Shown one piece after another: positions 42,992-51,921 of a stretch of DNA of 64,000 bases. Source of the stretch: Elusimicrobiota bacterium (GTDB taxonomy: Bacteria > Elusimicrobiota > Elusimicrobia > Elusimicrobiales > UBA9959); assembly GCA_026388155.1 (NCBI GenBank), contig JAPLKI010000013.1, positions 1 through 64,000 of the forward strand, in the 5' to 3' direction. Below the pieces are notes generated by a model. That model did not search any database and had not been told where the DNA came from. It was given only the letters and a program-made list of their open reading frames with translations. Made by a program: the position numbers and the translations under genes. Numbering within the stretch: the first letter of the stretch is position 1; every line of letters starts with the position of its first letter.

Positions 42992-43241
42992 TTAAATGTA
43001 GTTATACGGCGAAAGAACCATTAACGGGTCAATATCCCGGTTTAGGAATCCGGGCACTATATAGGTAATGATACAATACTTGCCCAGCTCTTTTGGTGCG
43101 CAACTCCAGATTCTATGACCAGAGTGTCGTTTATAAGCCTCTTGCTGCGGCCAAAAGGGCTGGGCTTGCCCCGCTCTTTTGGATAGCGGGCCGGGAGACG
43201 CGGTTGCAAACATTCGATTAATATATTTAAATGTAGCTATA
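42992..43241. repeat. 15-bp direct repeats flanking a 220-bp segment
   Basis: TTAAATGTAGTTATA (42992-43006) and TTAAATGTAGCTATA (43227-43241) differ at one base and bracket the hairpin region between gsk and serC. Confidence 0.6.
43082..43190. promoter_or_regulatory. Mutually exclusive hairpins between gsk and serC (candidate switch)
   Basis: GCCCAGCTCTTTTGG (43082-43096) can pair with CCAAAAGGGCTGGGC (43151-43165). The same CCAAAAGGGC can instead pair with GCTCTTTTGG at 43173-43182, which itself lies in the alternative stem CCCGCT/AGCGGG (43170-43190). The region is 135 bp upstream of serC and 100 bp upstream of gsk. Confidence 0.55.
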
Positions 43242-43325
43242 GCACTCTAAAAGTCTGCACGATTACTTTCGTTCTTGTGAAGCTCTGCACAGAACTTCAT
43301 AAAGGGCGACAAAGGAAGAATAAAA

Positions 43326-44504
43326 ATGGAAAAACCTACAGTAAAAACCAAGTGCCCTAATTTTTCTTCGGGCCCCTGCGCCAAAAGGCCGGGCTGGACC
43401 GTGGATGCCTTAAAGAACGCGCTTGTCGGCCGTTCTCACCGCTCTAAAGAGGGTAAGGCCCGGCTGAACGAAGTTTCAGAGCGCATGAAAAGAGTGCTCG
43501 GCCTGCCGGCGGATTACCGCATAGGCGTGGTGGCCGGGTCCGATACCGGCGCCGTTGAACTTGCGATGTGGACCCTGCTCGGGCCCCGCCCCGTGGACAT
43601 ATTCGGCTGGGAGTCTTTCGGAAAAGGCTGGATAACCGACGCGGTAAAGCAGCTTAAACTGCCGAAAATTAACGAGTACAAGGCCGATTACGGCAAACTG
43701 CCGGACCTTTCCAAAGCTAATCCCGCCAACGACATAATATTCACCTGGAACGGTACCACTTCAGGAGTTAAAGTGCCGAACCTCAACTGGATATCCTCAG
43801 ACAGGGAAGGCCTCACCATCTGTGACGCCACTTCCGGCATATTCGCCATGGAAATGGATTACTCGAAGCTGGATGTGATAACTTTCTCCTGGCAGAAAGT
43901 GATAGGCGGCGAAGCCGCGCACGGAGTTGTCATCCTTTCGCCGAGAGCCGTCAAACGGATGGAAGAGAACGAGCCGAAAGTCTCATGGCCTTTACCCAAA
44001 CTGTTCAGGCTGGCCGCCGAGGGCAAGCTGAAACCGGGAGAACTTGAGTATAACACGGTAAACACCCCTTCAATGCTTTGCGTGGAAGACGCCATAGACG
44101 CGCTTAAATGGGCGGAATCAATAGGGGGAATGAAAGCCCTGATCGCACGCTCAAACGCCAACCTGAAAGCTCTTGAAAAATGGGTGGAACAATCCGACTG
44201 GATAGATTTCCTGGCCGAAACCAGGGAGACCCGCTCCAACACTTCCGTCTGTTTCAAAATTATAGCGGACTGGTTCCAGAAGCTGGGCGACGAAGACAGG
44301 ACCAAGGCCGCCAAGAAGATAACCTCAATGCTTGATAAAGAAGGCGTGGCTTACGACATCAATTCTTACGGCAAGGCCCCGGCCGGCATCCGCATATGGT
44401 GCGGCGCCACCGTGGAGTCTTCCGATGTGGAAGCCCTTACCCATTGGCTGGACTGGGCTTACGAAGAAGTGGCCAAAGAATATTCAAAGGAGACCGTAAA
44501 ATGA
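43326..44504 (+). CDS. serC: Phosphoserine aminotransferase
   Basis: 392 residues. [43 protein letters not shown] and the PLP-lysine motif [15 protein letters not shown] fit the alphaproteobacterial/archaeal-type SerC rather than the E. coli type. It converts 3-phosphohydroxypyruvate and glutamate to phosphoserine in serine synthesis. AAAGGA lies before ATG 43326. The last bases overlap serA by four (ATGA), so both enzymes are made together. Confidence 0.93.
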   Translation: MEKPTVKTKCPNFSSGPCAKRPGWTVDALKNALVGRSHRSKEGKARLNEVSERMKRVLGLPADYRIGVVAGSDTGAVELAMWTLLGPRPVDIFGWESFGKGWITDAVKQLKLPKINEYKADYGKLPDLSKANPANDIIFTWNGTTSGVKVPNLNWISSDREGLTICDATSGIFAMEMDYSKLDVITFSWQKVIGGEAAHGVVILSPRAVKRMEENEPKVSWPLPKLFRLAAEGKLKPGELEYNTVNTPSMLCVEDAIDALKWAESIGGMKALIARSNANLKALEKWVEQSDWIDFLAETRETRSNTSVCFKIIADWFQKLGDEDRTKAAKKITSMLDKEGVAYDINSYGKAPAGIRIWCGATVESSDVEALTHWLDWAYEEVAKEYSKETVK

Positions 44505-45451
44505 AAAAAGTTTTAATTGCCGACAAGGCGGATGCTATCTGTGAAAAAACGCTTAGGGAAAGAGGGCTGGAGCCGGTGGTAAAACCCGGCATGAAGCCTG
44601 AAGAACTTAAAGCCTGCATAGCCGAGTTTGACGCTATAATAGTGCGTTCCGCCACCACCCTTACCTGTGACCTTATAGAGGCCGCCACAAAACTTAAAGC
44701 CGTGGCCCGCGCGGGTTCCGGCGTGGACAATATAGATGTTCCGTCCTGTGTTTCCAAAAAGGTGCTGGTAATGAACACGCCTTTCGGCAACACCGTTTCC
44801 ACCGCCGAACACGCCATAGCCATGATGATGGCGCTGGCCCGCCATATACCCCAGGCCAACGCTTCCACCCACGCCGGCAAGTGGGAGAAAAAGAAATTTG
44901 AGGGAGTGGAGCTCACCGGCAAAACTCTGGGAGTGGTCGGCTGCGGCAACGTGGGCGCCGTGGTGGCTGACAGGGCCATGGGCCTGAAGATGAAAGTGCT
45001 GGTTTACGATCCCGTAATGACGGCGGAAAGGGCCAGGGAACTGGGCGTTCACATGGTCAGCCTTGACGAACTTTACCAGAAGTCGGACTTCATCACCTAT
45101 CATGTCGTGATAAATCCCGCCACCAAGGGGATGATAAACAAGGATGCCATAGCCAAGATGAAGAAAGGCGTGCGACTGATAAACTGCGCCCGCGGCGGCA
45201 TTATGGTCGAAGCCGACATAAAAGCGGCCCTTGAGAGCAAACAAATAGCCGGGCTTGCCTGCGATGTTTACGTCAAAGAGCCGGCGACCGAGCATATCTT
45301 TTTCGGCATGGAAAATGTGATAGCCACGCCGCACATAGCCGCTTCCACGAAGGACGCGCAGGTTACGGTGGCGCGCCAGGCGGCCGAGCAGATAGCGGAC
45401 TACCTGCTTAACGGCACTAAGACCCACGCGATAAACGGAGATAAAGTATAG
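44501..45451 (+). CDS. serA: D-3-phosphoglycerate dehydrogenase, short form
   Basis: 316 residues: [17 protein letters not shown] at the start, [38 protein letters not shown] (NAD binding), [17 protein letters not shown] (Arg), and [14 protein letters not shown] (His). It oxidises 3-phosphoglycerate, the first step of serine synthesis. There is no ACT domain, so no serine feedback of the E. coli kind is expected. ATG 44501 is preceded by AAGGAG and overlaps the serC stop. The stop codon TAG is itself the first bases of a heptamer repeat. Confidence 0.93.
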   Translation: MKKVLIADKADAICEKTLRERGLEPVVKPGMKPEELKACIAEFDAIIVRSATTLTCDLIEAATKLKAVARAGSGVDNIDVPSCVSKKVLVMNTPFGNTVSTAEHAIAMMMALARHIPQANASTHAGKWEKKKFEGVELTGKTLGVVGCGNVGAVVADRAMGLKMKVLVYDPVMTAERARELGVHMVSLDELYQKSDFITYHVVINPATKGMINKDAIAKMKKGVRLINCARGGIMVEADIKAALESKQIAGLACDVYVKEPATEHIFFGMENVIATPHIAASTKDAQVTVARQAAEQIADYLLNGTKTHAINGDKV

Positions 45452-45534
45452 CGAATAGCAAAGAAGCGAATAGCGAATAGTAAATAAGGAAGTTCCTTAC
45501 ACCCTATTCGCTATTTGCTAATCGCTATTCGCTG
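45451..45534. repeat. Inverted pair of GCGAATA heptamer arrays forming a long hairpin
   Basis: Left arm GCGAATA..GCGAATAGCGAATAG (45451-45490) and right arm CCTTACACCCTATTCGC..CTATTCGCT (45494-45534) are nearly complementary, with a loop of about five bases. It fills the gap between serA and the DUF1015 gene. Confidence 0.9.
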
Positions 45535-45542
45535 ACAATTAT

Positions 45543-46799
45543 ATGTCCAAACTTCCTTTATTCAATCCCATTTACGGCATCAGGCCGGCAAAAGGCAAAG
45601 CGCAGGATGTGGTGGCTCCGCCATACGATGTGCTGAACTCCAAAGAGGCGCGGGAACTCGCCAAGGGCAAGCCTTTGAGTTTTCTGCACGTTTCCAAGGC
45701 GGAGATAGATCTGCCGGAAGGGACGGATGTTTATTCCGAAGCGGTTTACCGGAAAGCGGCGGATAATTTCAAGAAAATGCTGGAAGAAGGCGTATTGGTG
45801 CGGGAAAAGAAACCCTGCTTTTACGTTTACCGCCTGCAGATGGGCGCGCACATACAAACCGGCCTGGTGGTTGGCGCGTGTATTGAAGACTACGATGCCA
45901 ACCGTATTAAGAAGCATGAGTTCACCCGCCCGGTAAAAGAGGACGACAGGGTAAACCAGATAAAATTTGTTAAAGCCCAGACGGGCCCCGGGCTTATAGC
46001 CTACAAGCAGATACCCGAAGTGGACGACATTATAAAAAGAAAATCGGCGGAAAAGCCGGAATTCTCCGTGGAAGGCATCGGCGGGGTTATTCATACCATC
46101 TGGATCCTGGATGCGGAGGCCGACATCCGCGTAATTGAGGGCGCTTTTGAAAAACAAAAGGCCGTTTATATTGCCGATGGGCATCACCGCTCGGCCGCCG
46201 CCTCCCGGATAAAAAAATACATGATGGAGCAGCGCGGCGCGGCTCATGCCGGCAACGAGCCTTATAACTGCTATCTGGCCGTGGCCTACCCCGTTAACGA
46301 AATGAAGATATGGGATTATAACCGTGTCGTTAAGGATTTGAACGGCCTGACGCCGGAGGATTTCCTTGCGAAACTTAAGGAAAGTTTTGAGGTTAAGGAA
46401 GTAAGAGGCCAGGCCAAGCCCGCCGCCCGCCGTGAGTTCGGTATGTATCTGGAAGGCAAATGGTATCTGCTCAAGCCCACGGCGCCCACTCCTTCAAAAA
46501 CGGCCGACCCTGTGCTGGCGCTGGATGTAAGCGTGCTCTCGGACCTTGTGCTGGACAGGGTGCTCGGCATTAAAGACCTGCGCAAATCCAACCGCGTGGA
46601 TTTTGTGGGTGGTATCCGGGGCCTGAAAGAACTTGAAAAAAGGGTAGATTCAGGCGAAATGAAAGCGGCTTTCGCGCTTTTCCCCACCTCGCTGGAAGAA
46701 CTGATAGCCGTGGCCGACGACAATCAGGTCATGCCGCCCAAATCCACCTGGTTCGAACCCAAACTCGCCGACGGCCTGATATCAAATCCGCTGCTCTGA
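45543..46799 (+). CDS. DUF1015-family protein
   Basis: 418 residues of DUF1015: PLFNPIYGIRPAKGKAQDVVAPPYDV at the N-terminus (given here as GIRPAKGKAQDVVAPPYDV), HEFTRPVKEDDR, VYIADGHHRSAAASRI and VDFVGGIRGLKELEKRV. The ADGHHR motif suggests nucleotide or phosphate chemistry, but the reaction is unknown. The gene follows serC-serA in many bacteria, which suggests a supporting role in serine metabolism, possibly as a kinase; this is inference from context. A strong terminator follows. Confidence 0.88.
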   Translation: MSKLPLFNPIYGIRPAKGKAQDVVAPPYDVLNSKEARELAKGKPLSFLHVSKAEIDLPEGTDVYSEAVYRKAADNFKKMLEEGVLVREKKPCFYVYRLQMGAHIQTGLVVGACIEDYDANRIKKHEFTRPVKEDDRVNQIKFVKAQTGPGLIAYKQIPEVDDIIKRKSAEKPEFSVEGIGGVIHTIWILDAEADIRVIEGAFEKQKAVYIADGHHRSAAASRIKKYMMEQRGAAHAGNEPYNCYLAVAYPVNEMKIWDYNRVVKDLNGLTPEDFLAKLKESFEVKEVRGQAKPAARREFGMYLEGKWYLLKPTAPTPSKTADPVLALDVSVLSDLVLDRVLGIKDLRKSNRVDFVGGIRGLKELEKRVDSGEMKAAFALFPTSLEELIAVADDNQVMPPKSTWFEPKLADGLISNPLL

Positions 46800-46833
46800 T
46801 CCGAAAGCCGCAGTCGCTGGTGCTTCGGAAATT

Positions 46834-46874
46834 AAAAAACAAGCGCTCCGCAATCCGCGGGGCGCCTGTTTTTT
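46834..46874 (+). terminator. Terminator after the serine operon
   Basis: AAAAAACAAGCGCTCCGC aatc CGCGGGGCGCCTGTTTTTT-type stem; almost the same sequence as the terminator at 49908. Confidence 0.9.
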
Positions 46875-46879
46875 GATCC

Positions 46880-46995
46880 GGATCCTGCCATTAGCCTGAA
46901 AAACTCAGTTGGCCGTCTGAAGGCCATAGGCCCCTTGGTAGACGACCCCTTCCCAACTGCTTAAGGGACACCGCATGGCGGTTTCCCCTCCTACG
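46880..46995 (-). repeat. Mosaic dispersed repeat, copy C (inverted) joined to a MITE piece
   Basis: CCATTAGCCTGAAAAACTCAG and GGCCGTCTGAAGGCCATAGGCC (46888-46933, each quoted in part) are the reverse complement of copy B; 46942-46995 with GGGACACCGCATGGCGGTTT matches the inside of the element at 40145. Confidence 0.75.
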
Positions 46996-47038
46996 CATGT
47001 ATTGAATTCTTCCATTAATACAAACCCGGCCGTCTTGT

Positions 47039-47284
47039 TCAGATTTTGCCGAGGTAGTTCAGCAGGAAGACGCCGCATAGGATCACGGCACAGACGCCGG
47101 CCGCCAAAAGGAAGTTGCCGAGAAGCCGCGCGGCTTTATGTCCGGAGGAGCGCTGCGGCGCTTCGGCTCCTTCAGGCGGGATGACGGGTTTAAACTTGCG
47201 GCGCAGCAGAATGCCGATCACGATTAACGCGAAAGGGCTGGCGCACAACAGGGCCGTCTCTATAAGATAATAAGCGTCGGTCAT
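47039..47284 (-). CDS. Small two-helix membrane protein
   Basis: 81 residues with hydrophobic helices at ~8-27 and ~55-77 and a basic, Pro/Glu-rich loop between. No family is recognised. It overlaps the preceding (upstream, reverse-strand) caspase-like gene by four bases, so it is translated together with it and may anchor or support that protein. Confidence 0.65.
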   Translation of the reverse strand: MTDAYYLIETALLCASPFALIVIGILLRRKFKPVIPPEGAEAPQRSSGHKAARLLGNFLLAAGVCAVILCGVFLLNYLGKI

Positions 47285-48672
47285 GGTACTTTCACCTCTG
47301 CGCCGTTAAGATAGCAGGCTTTTTTGGAAAGCACATAGCCCGGAGTTGTTGCTTCCTGGTTGCCCAGGATGGTGGTAATTACCGGCAGGCGGCCAGGCAC
47401 CAGGCCGAAAGTGCGGTTGCCGCATACCACGGAGCCGCGCAGTTTCACGCTGGTGTCGCGGGCCAGGTCCTGGTTCCACACCTTTTCCCACGTTTTGCGC
47501 GCCTCATCGGCGCTTTGGCCGTGCAGGCGCTCCTGAAAGTAAGGCAAGCTGAAATATAGCAGGCGCCGCATGCCGATAGAGAGGCCGAAAAGAGGATTTA
47601 TGCTTGGCTTCTCTCCTATGGAAGCGGTATTGCAGCCTTCAAACTGCACTAGGCCCCCGGCGGACATTTTACCTTTGAGAATTTCCGGAGTGTTGTCGGA
47701 GTCCAGTTCAAAACTGCCCACTGTCTGCAAGCCCGGCGCGCCATGGCCGTAGAAGATAACCTTGTTTATTGAACCGTCCGGCAACTTGCGTATGGCGGCG
47801 GAGGCTTCGCCGCCCTGGCGGAAGGTTTGGGGCGTTGAGTTTCCGTTAATATATACCGTAACGCCATAGGCGTCGGAGGTAAGGCCGGAAGACTTGTTTT
47901 CTTTAGCGGCTGACTTTGTTCCGTCCGGGGCCGCTATTTTCGGCATGGCGAAAGCGGCCTTGCCCGCTTTAACCGTCGGCGCAGCCGGCCTTTCCGACGC
48001 GCTGGCGCGGGCGGCTCCGGAAACCACGGGCTCGCCTCCGGTTATGCTGCCCCCGTCGTATAATTTGGTCAGATTCTCATTGCTAAGCGCCGAAGCGCCG
48101 GCCGAAGTCAAATTATTAAGCGTTTCGCCGTGGCCGCCCGCGCCCGGTTGGTTTTGTGCGGCGCTGTCCGCGCCGGATGAAATTTTGAAGGCTTTAAGGG
48201 CGGCTATTGTTTCGTCCAGCAGGTAAGGCGTCAAAGCGCGGGTGTCGTTCTCGTCAAGGCCGGCGCGTGAGGCTTTATCAGTAAGCGCGCGCGTGACGGT
48301 CAGTTTGCGCTTAAGGGCGGCGGCTTTTTCTTCGCCAAGCCAGATGGTCACTAATCTTATTTTGTCTTCCTTAACGCCGTAAATATGGAGGCGTAGCCGC
48401 TCCATGTCCCATTTTTCCATGGCCTTGGCGTAAAAGCTTCGTATCTGCCCGTTCCGGATGCGGGAGTCTTCCTTTACGGCCAGCAGTTCGTACTCCCGGT
48501 CTTTCTGCGGGAGGGCGGCCCAGTTCTCTTCGGTCTGGCGGCTTGTTTCCTGAAAGTATTTGAATTCAAGCGTGTAGTCAGGGGCTCCCCAGGGCACGTT
48601 TTCCTGCGCGGCGGCAGGGAGAGCCGTTAGCATAAGTAAGAGCAAAGCGCTGAATACTTTATACAAGTTCAT
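47281..48672 (-). CDS. Secreted caspase-like (clan CD-type) protein, function unknown
   Basis: 463 residues. ATG 48672 gives a signal peptide (VFSALLLLMLTALPAAAQ) and lies ~50 bp downstream of a good reverse-strand promoter. Residues ~25-150 are charged helices, ~160-265 an Ala/Gly/Ser-rich linker. The C-terminal domain has GVTVYINGNSTPQTF, then VIFYGHGAPG (His ~310) and GLVQFEGCNTASIG (Cys ~347). Such a His-then-Cys order after a beta strand is the clan CD peptidase layout, as in caspases, CHAT or DUF4347. Whether it is a peptidase is inference. A clostripain gene lies 6 kb away. Confidence 0.6.
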   Translation of the reverse strand: MNLYKVFSALLLLMLTALPAAAQENVPWGAPDYTLEFKYFQETSRQTEENWAALPQKDREYELLAVKEDSRIRNGQIRSFYAKAMEKWDMERLRLHIYGVKEDKIRLVTIWLGEEKAAALKRKLTVTRALTDKASRAGLDENDTRALTPYLLDETIAALKAFKISSGADSAAQNQPGAGGHGETLNNLTSAGASALSNENLTKLYDGGSITGGEPVVSGAARASASERPAAPTVKAGKAAFAMPKIAAPDGTKSAAKENKSSGLTSDAYGVTVYINGNSTPQTFRQGGEASAAIRKLPDGSINKVIFYGHGAPGLQTVGSFELDSDNTPEILKGKMSAGGLVQFEGCNTASIGEKPSINPLFGLSIGMRRLLYFSLPYFQERLHGQSADEARKTWEKVWNQDLARDTSVKLRGSVVCGNRTFGLVPGRLPVITTILGNQEATTPGYVLSKKACYLNGAEVKVP

Positions 48673-48722
48673 AAAACTATAGTGTCCACCCGTAAAACTT
48701 TCCGCAACGACCCCGCCAGTAT

Positions 48723-48750
48723 AGTATATGCCATTATACCGGCTTGTCAA
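48723..48750 (-). promoter_or_regulatory. Reverse-strand sigma-70 promoter for the caspase-like gene
   Basis: On the reverse strand, TTGACA (48750-48745), 16-bp spacer, TATACT (48728-48723), about 50 bases ahead of ATG 48672. Confidence 0.75.
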
Positions 48751-48772
48751 GGGCGGGCCGGCAAAGCCGCCA

Positions 48773-48801
48773 ATCACAAGTGCACACGACACAAGTCTCA
48801 A
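48773..48801. repeat. Degenerate GTCACAA-type repeat
   Basis: ATCACAA, GTGCACA, CGACACA, AGTCTCAAG: a decayed member of the heptamer family, lying between promoters and not at a stop codon. Confidence 0.5.
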
Positions 48802-49023
48802 GCGGGGGATTCCCGCATTTTGTTTTATTGCGCCGCGCAGTTTCACACTATTGTCACGGGCACCTCTTCTTTTATCCTTCAGCTCTCAGTCTTCACCTGG
48901 GCCTTTAGGGTATTTAGCATAGGTCTTTTGCCTGAAAAATATTGGCCTTTAGTCTCTTCAGGCGGACACTTAATCAATGGTACGATTTAAGGTAGTAGTG
49001 AGAAATAATAACGGAGGGTATGA
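48802..49023. other. Intergenic region upstream of the His/Pro/Trp-rich protein
   Basis: About 220 bp with no gene. ATAGGTCTTTTGCC (48919) and GGCCTTTAG (48944) resemble words upstream of other secreted-protein genes at 53981, 52026 and 14413. Confidence 0.4.
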
Positions 49024-49893
49024 ATGAAAAAGTTTGGCAAAAGCGCATTTGTGCTGGCGGTAACGCTGGTGTCTTATGCGGGTTTCGTTTCAGCGCAAGT
49101 AGTTTCCTTTGATACCGCCGGCGGCAATGCCGGTGATCTCAAAGCATTAGTGGATAACATGAAATTTGGCGGTGGCCCCGGCGGTCACGGCGGCCCCGGC
49201 GATCACAATGGCCCCGGTCCCCAGCCCGGCCCTGGCGGTCATGGCGATCACAATGGCCCTGGCCCGCAGCCCGGTCCGTGGCATCCGCAGCCCGGTCCTC
49301 AGCCTGGCCCATGGAATCCGCAGCCCGGCCCGCATCCTGATCCGTGGCATCCCGGTCCCCAGCCCGGCCCGTGGCATCCTGGTCCTCAGCCCGGCCCATG
49401 GCATCCCGGTCCTCAGCCCGACCCATGGCATCCCGGCCCTCAGCCCGGTCCATGGCATCCGCAACCCGGTCCCCAGCCTGGTCCGTGGCATCCCGGCCCC
49501 CAGCCCGGCCAATGGCATCCGCATCACAATGGTCATCCCGACTGGGACCATAATGACTGGAACCACAATGGCTGGCAGCACCCGGATCCCGCCTACAATG
49601 ACTGGTGGAACAATTACAACGCGTGGTGGGCGAATTACAATCATCCTTACTCACAGTTCCATACCGTCTGCACAGTAATCCCCGGCTCTTCGGCCAAAGG
49701 CTTTATAATAGATCAAACCATGCCGTTCAACGGCACGGCGAGCTTCTATTATTATGACGCCTTTGAGAATATGGTCGCCGTCAGCAACCCGGTGAACGGC
49801 GTCTATCGCGGCGGTGACGGAACCCCCGTGTTCGACTTCTACAATATTCCGTCCCAGGCTGATCACTGTTTCTTCTCGGTGGTCCAGCATTAA
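49024..49893 (+). CDS. Secreted Pro/Gly/His/Trp-rich repeat protein
   Basis: 289 residues with GGAGGGT before ATG 49024 and a signal peptide ending VSAQ. Mature N-terminus VVSFDTAGGNAGDLKALVD, then residues ~50-170 consist of 7-9-residue repeats of the form PQPGPWHPG, giving many His and Trp. A His/Asn/Trp-rich stretch (WDHNDWNHNGWQHPD) follows, then a ~90-residue globular C-terminal domain with two Cys (VCTVIPGSSAKGF ... DHCFFSVVQH). The repeats may bind metal ions or carbohydrate, or form an extended surface fibre; none of this is shown. Related to the gene at 50779 by its N-terminus and repeats. Confidence 0.75.
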   Translation: MKKFGKSAFVLAVTLVSYAGFVSAQVVSFDTAGGNAGDLKALVDNMKFGGGPGGHGGPGDHNGPGPQPGPGGHGDHNGPGPQPGPWHPQPGPQPGPWNPQPGPHPDPWHPGPQPGPWHPGPQPGPWHPGPQPDPWHPGPQPGPWHPQPGPQPGPWHPGPQPGQWHPHHNGHPDWDHNDWNHNGWQHPDPAYNDWWNNYNAWWANYNHPYSQFHTVCTVIPGSSAKGFIIDQTMPFNGTASFYYYDAFENMVAVSNPVNGVYRGGDGTPVFDFYNIPSQADHCFFSVVQH

Positions 49894-49907
49894 ACGGCAG
49901 TTTATGT

Positions 49908-49947
49908 AAAAACAAGCGCCCCGCAATTCGCGGGGCGCTTGTTTTTT
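49908..49947. terminator. Bidirectional terminator
   Basis: AAAAACAAGCGCCCCGC aatt CGCGGGGCGCTTGTTTTTT-type hairpin between two convergent genes. Confidence 0.9.
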
Positions 49948-49980
49948 GGACGAATTTCGCAGTAAGCCTACAGCCTCCGT

Positions 49981-50640
49981 CTATTCGGTTTTCCTGTATA
50001 TGGTTTTTATGCAGTCCAGATATGATTTTTGCTTTTCAGGAGTGAATTTGGCGTAAGTCAGTTCTACCGCGCGGCCGGCGCCGAACATTGCGTGGTCTAT
50101 GGGGAACAGATGAACGCTTTCGGGCGGCAGGAATTCTTTTTTGATCTCCATGCGCAGGCCCCAGCCGGCCAGGAAAGTAAGGCAGTACACCCATTTTCCG
50201 GTGGCGGCATTGTAAACCTTAAGCACGGGGCCGGGATTTTTCGCCGTGTTGGATTTCATTTCCCAGGTTTGGCCGGGCAGGTCGCCGGCAGCGGCCAGCA
50301 CATCCTGCCAAAAAGCTTTAAAAGCTTCGCCCGAAGCCGGATAGCGCACGGCGATGTGATGCAGAAATTTGTCAAATTCGGCGCGGATAAAGGCGGGGTC
50401 GGGCGGGGCTTTTAGTTTGCCTCGGTCTTCTCCTTCCTGTTTAATGAGGGCTGTAAGCGGGGCCAACTCGGCAGTTTCAGTTTCCGATGCGGGGGCCAGA
50501 TACTGGGCGCGGAATGTTATGCGCTCGCCTGACAAGGGCTGTATGGTGATGTTCTCTCCGGCGGTTTTTACAACCACGCCGAGAGCGTTGTTTATGGTAT
50601 TGCGCACAGGCGCGTAAAGCTCAAATTTAGGTGTTTCCAT
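49981..50640 (-). CDS. Conserved-looking hypothetical protein
   Basis: 219 residues, no signal peptide and no membrane helix. The start, FELYAPVRNTINNALGVVVKTAGENITIQ, resembles a beta-barrel-like or SH3-like fold, and the C-terminal half has WGLRMEIKKEFLPPESVHLFP with an amphipathic end. I do not recognise the family. It lies between the two His/Pro-rich genes, and its terminator is shared with 49024. Confidence 0.6.
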   Translation of the reverse strand: METPKFELYAPVRNTINNALGVVVKTAGENITIQPLSGERITFRAQYLAPASETETAELAPLTALIKQEGEDRGKLKAPPDPAFIRAEFDKFLHHIAVRYPASGEAFKAFWQDVLAAAGDLPGQTWEMKSNTAKNPGPVLKVYNAATGKWVYCLTFLAGWGLRMEIKKEFLPPESVHLFPIDHAMFGAGRAVELTYAKFTPEKQKSYLDCIKTIYRKTE

Positions 50641-50725
50641 TGCATAATAATAATACTATTTTGGCCGTTTTAGAACCATATTCATAATACGGATCGCCTA
50701 AGCCTTCACAAAACTGAATTCAAAG

Positions 50726-50765
50726 AAAACACCCCGCGCCTTTTAAAGGACGCGGGGTGTTTTTT
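50726..50765 (-). terminator. Terminator of the second His/Pro-rich gene
   Basis: ACACCCCGCG...CGCGGGGTGT stem with A and T runs on either side, read from the reverse strand. Confidence 0.85.
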
Positions 50766-50778
50766 GTATTACGCCCGG

Positions 50779-51921
50779 TTACTTAATTTCAAATGTCTCT
50801 ATCACATCCGCGGACGCGCCTGAGGAAAGCGGGCCCTGGCGCGAGAATGTTATTGTAACCATGTATTTGCCCGGCTTGGGCTTATCCATCAGTTTGAGCT
50901 GGTAGGATCCGGCCACTGAGAAAGTTCCCGTGACCTTAAACTGAGTAAACGAGTCCAGCACATCCTGAACTGGCATGTCGGGGGTTATTTCCGGTATGCG
51001 CATGCCGTCCGCTGTAATGGTTATCTGCTCGCCCTGGAAATACTGGGCGCGCGCGTCATTAAGCGTAAGACGCACGCCGTCCTGGGCGCTTACAACGGAT
51101 GCCACGGAAAGTTCCTTTGAATCCGGCTGGGCCGGCTTCTTCGCGCCCGGGGTCAGCGTGAATTCCGTATACGAACCGAAGCCCAGGAAGCCGTTATGGT
51201 CCTGCGACGATACGGTGTACTGGTAGAGCATGCCGTCCGTGTCCACGCGGGCGGAAGAGCCTGAATCTGCGCAAACCTTGAGGGATTCTTTTTCCCAGGA
51301 TTCCAGCTGGCGGGTGCCGATGTTCACGGTTACCTTGCGGCTGAAATAATTGCCGGTGGGCCTGCAGTACTGTGTGCCGGTGTTGTCCGTGTAGCAGTCA
51401 AAGCTCATCTCCTCGCCGCCGACGGTATCGGTGCGCGTGTTGGGAGTTTGCGCGGTGAATTCCCAGGTGACGCAGTTCATGTCCGGGTAGACCGGGGAAT
51501 AGGGCTGGTCGTGATGATTATTATCAGGATAGCCGGGTTGCGGATGCCATGGGCCGGGCTGAGGGCCGGGGCCATTATGATGACCGGGACCGCCGGGGCC
51601 GTTGTCGTGCCCATGGTTATCTGGGAACTGGCCGTTGTGCCCCGGGTCAATATGTCCGGGCTGGGGCTGGCCATGGTTGCCCGGGAGGTTGTCATGCCCG
51701 TGATTATCGGGTAGCTGGCCATTGTGCCCAGGGTCAACATGCCCTGGCTGGCCGGGCTGGGGGATACCGTCATGGTGCTGGCCGCCGGGGCCGGCGAAGG
51801 CTTTCAATGCTTCAAGCGTAGTATCACTGCCGCTGCCTGTATCAAAGGTCGCATCAGTTGCGTAGGCTTTGGCGGAAAATGAGACGGCCGCCGCTAAAAC
51901 CAGAGTTACGTATTTTGTCAT
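50779..51921 (-). CDS. Secreted His/Pro/Gly-rich protein with Ig-like C-terminal part
   Basis: 380 residues with a signal peptide ending AKAYA. The mature start DATFDTGSGSDTTLEALKAF resembles that of the protein at 49024. Residues ~45-140 contain repeated PGHVDPGHNGQLPDNHGHDN-type blocks (~30 residues, two copies) and a PQPGPWHPQPG module identical in style to 49024. Residues ~150-240 and 275-380 are beta-rich, with Cys pairs (FDCYTDNTGTQYC), probably Ig-like domains. Likely metal-binding or cell-surface; function unknown. Confidence 0.72.
   Translation of the reverse strand: MTKYVTLVLAAAVSFSAKAYATDATFDTGSGSDTTLEALKAFAGPGGQHHDGIPQPGQPGHVDPGHNGQLPDNHGHDNLPGNHGQPQPGHIDPGHNGQFPDNHGHDNGPGGPGHHNGPGPQPGPWHPQPGYPDNNHHDQPYSPVYPDMNCVTWEFTAQTPNTRTDTVGGEEMSFDCYTDNTGTQYCRPTGNYFSRKVTVNIGTRQLESWEKESLKVCADSGSSARVDTDGMLYQYTVSSQDHNGFLGFGSYTEFTLTPGAKKPAQPDSKELSVASVVSAQDGVRLTLNDARAQYFQGEQITITADGMRIPEITPDMPVQDVLDSFTQFKVTGTFSVAGSYQLKLMDKPKPGKYMVTITFSRQGPLSSGASADVIETFEIK

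Noticed and set aside
43170-43260. tRNA-like hairpins before serC
   Set aside because: No T-loop GGTTCRA consensus or cloverleaf can be formed; no tRNA was recognised anywhere in the window.
49139-49678. Overlapping open frames on both strands in the PGPWHPG region
   Set aside because: Short-period repeats leave all frames open; only the frame with signal peptide, ribosome-binding site and globular C-terminus is supported.
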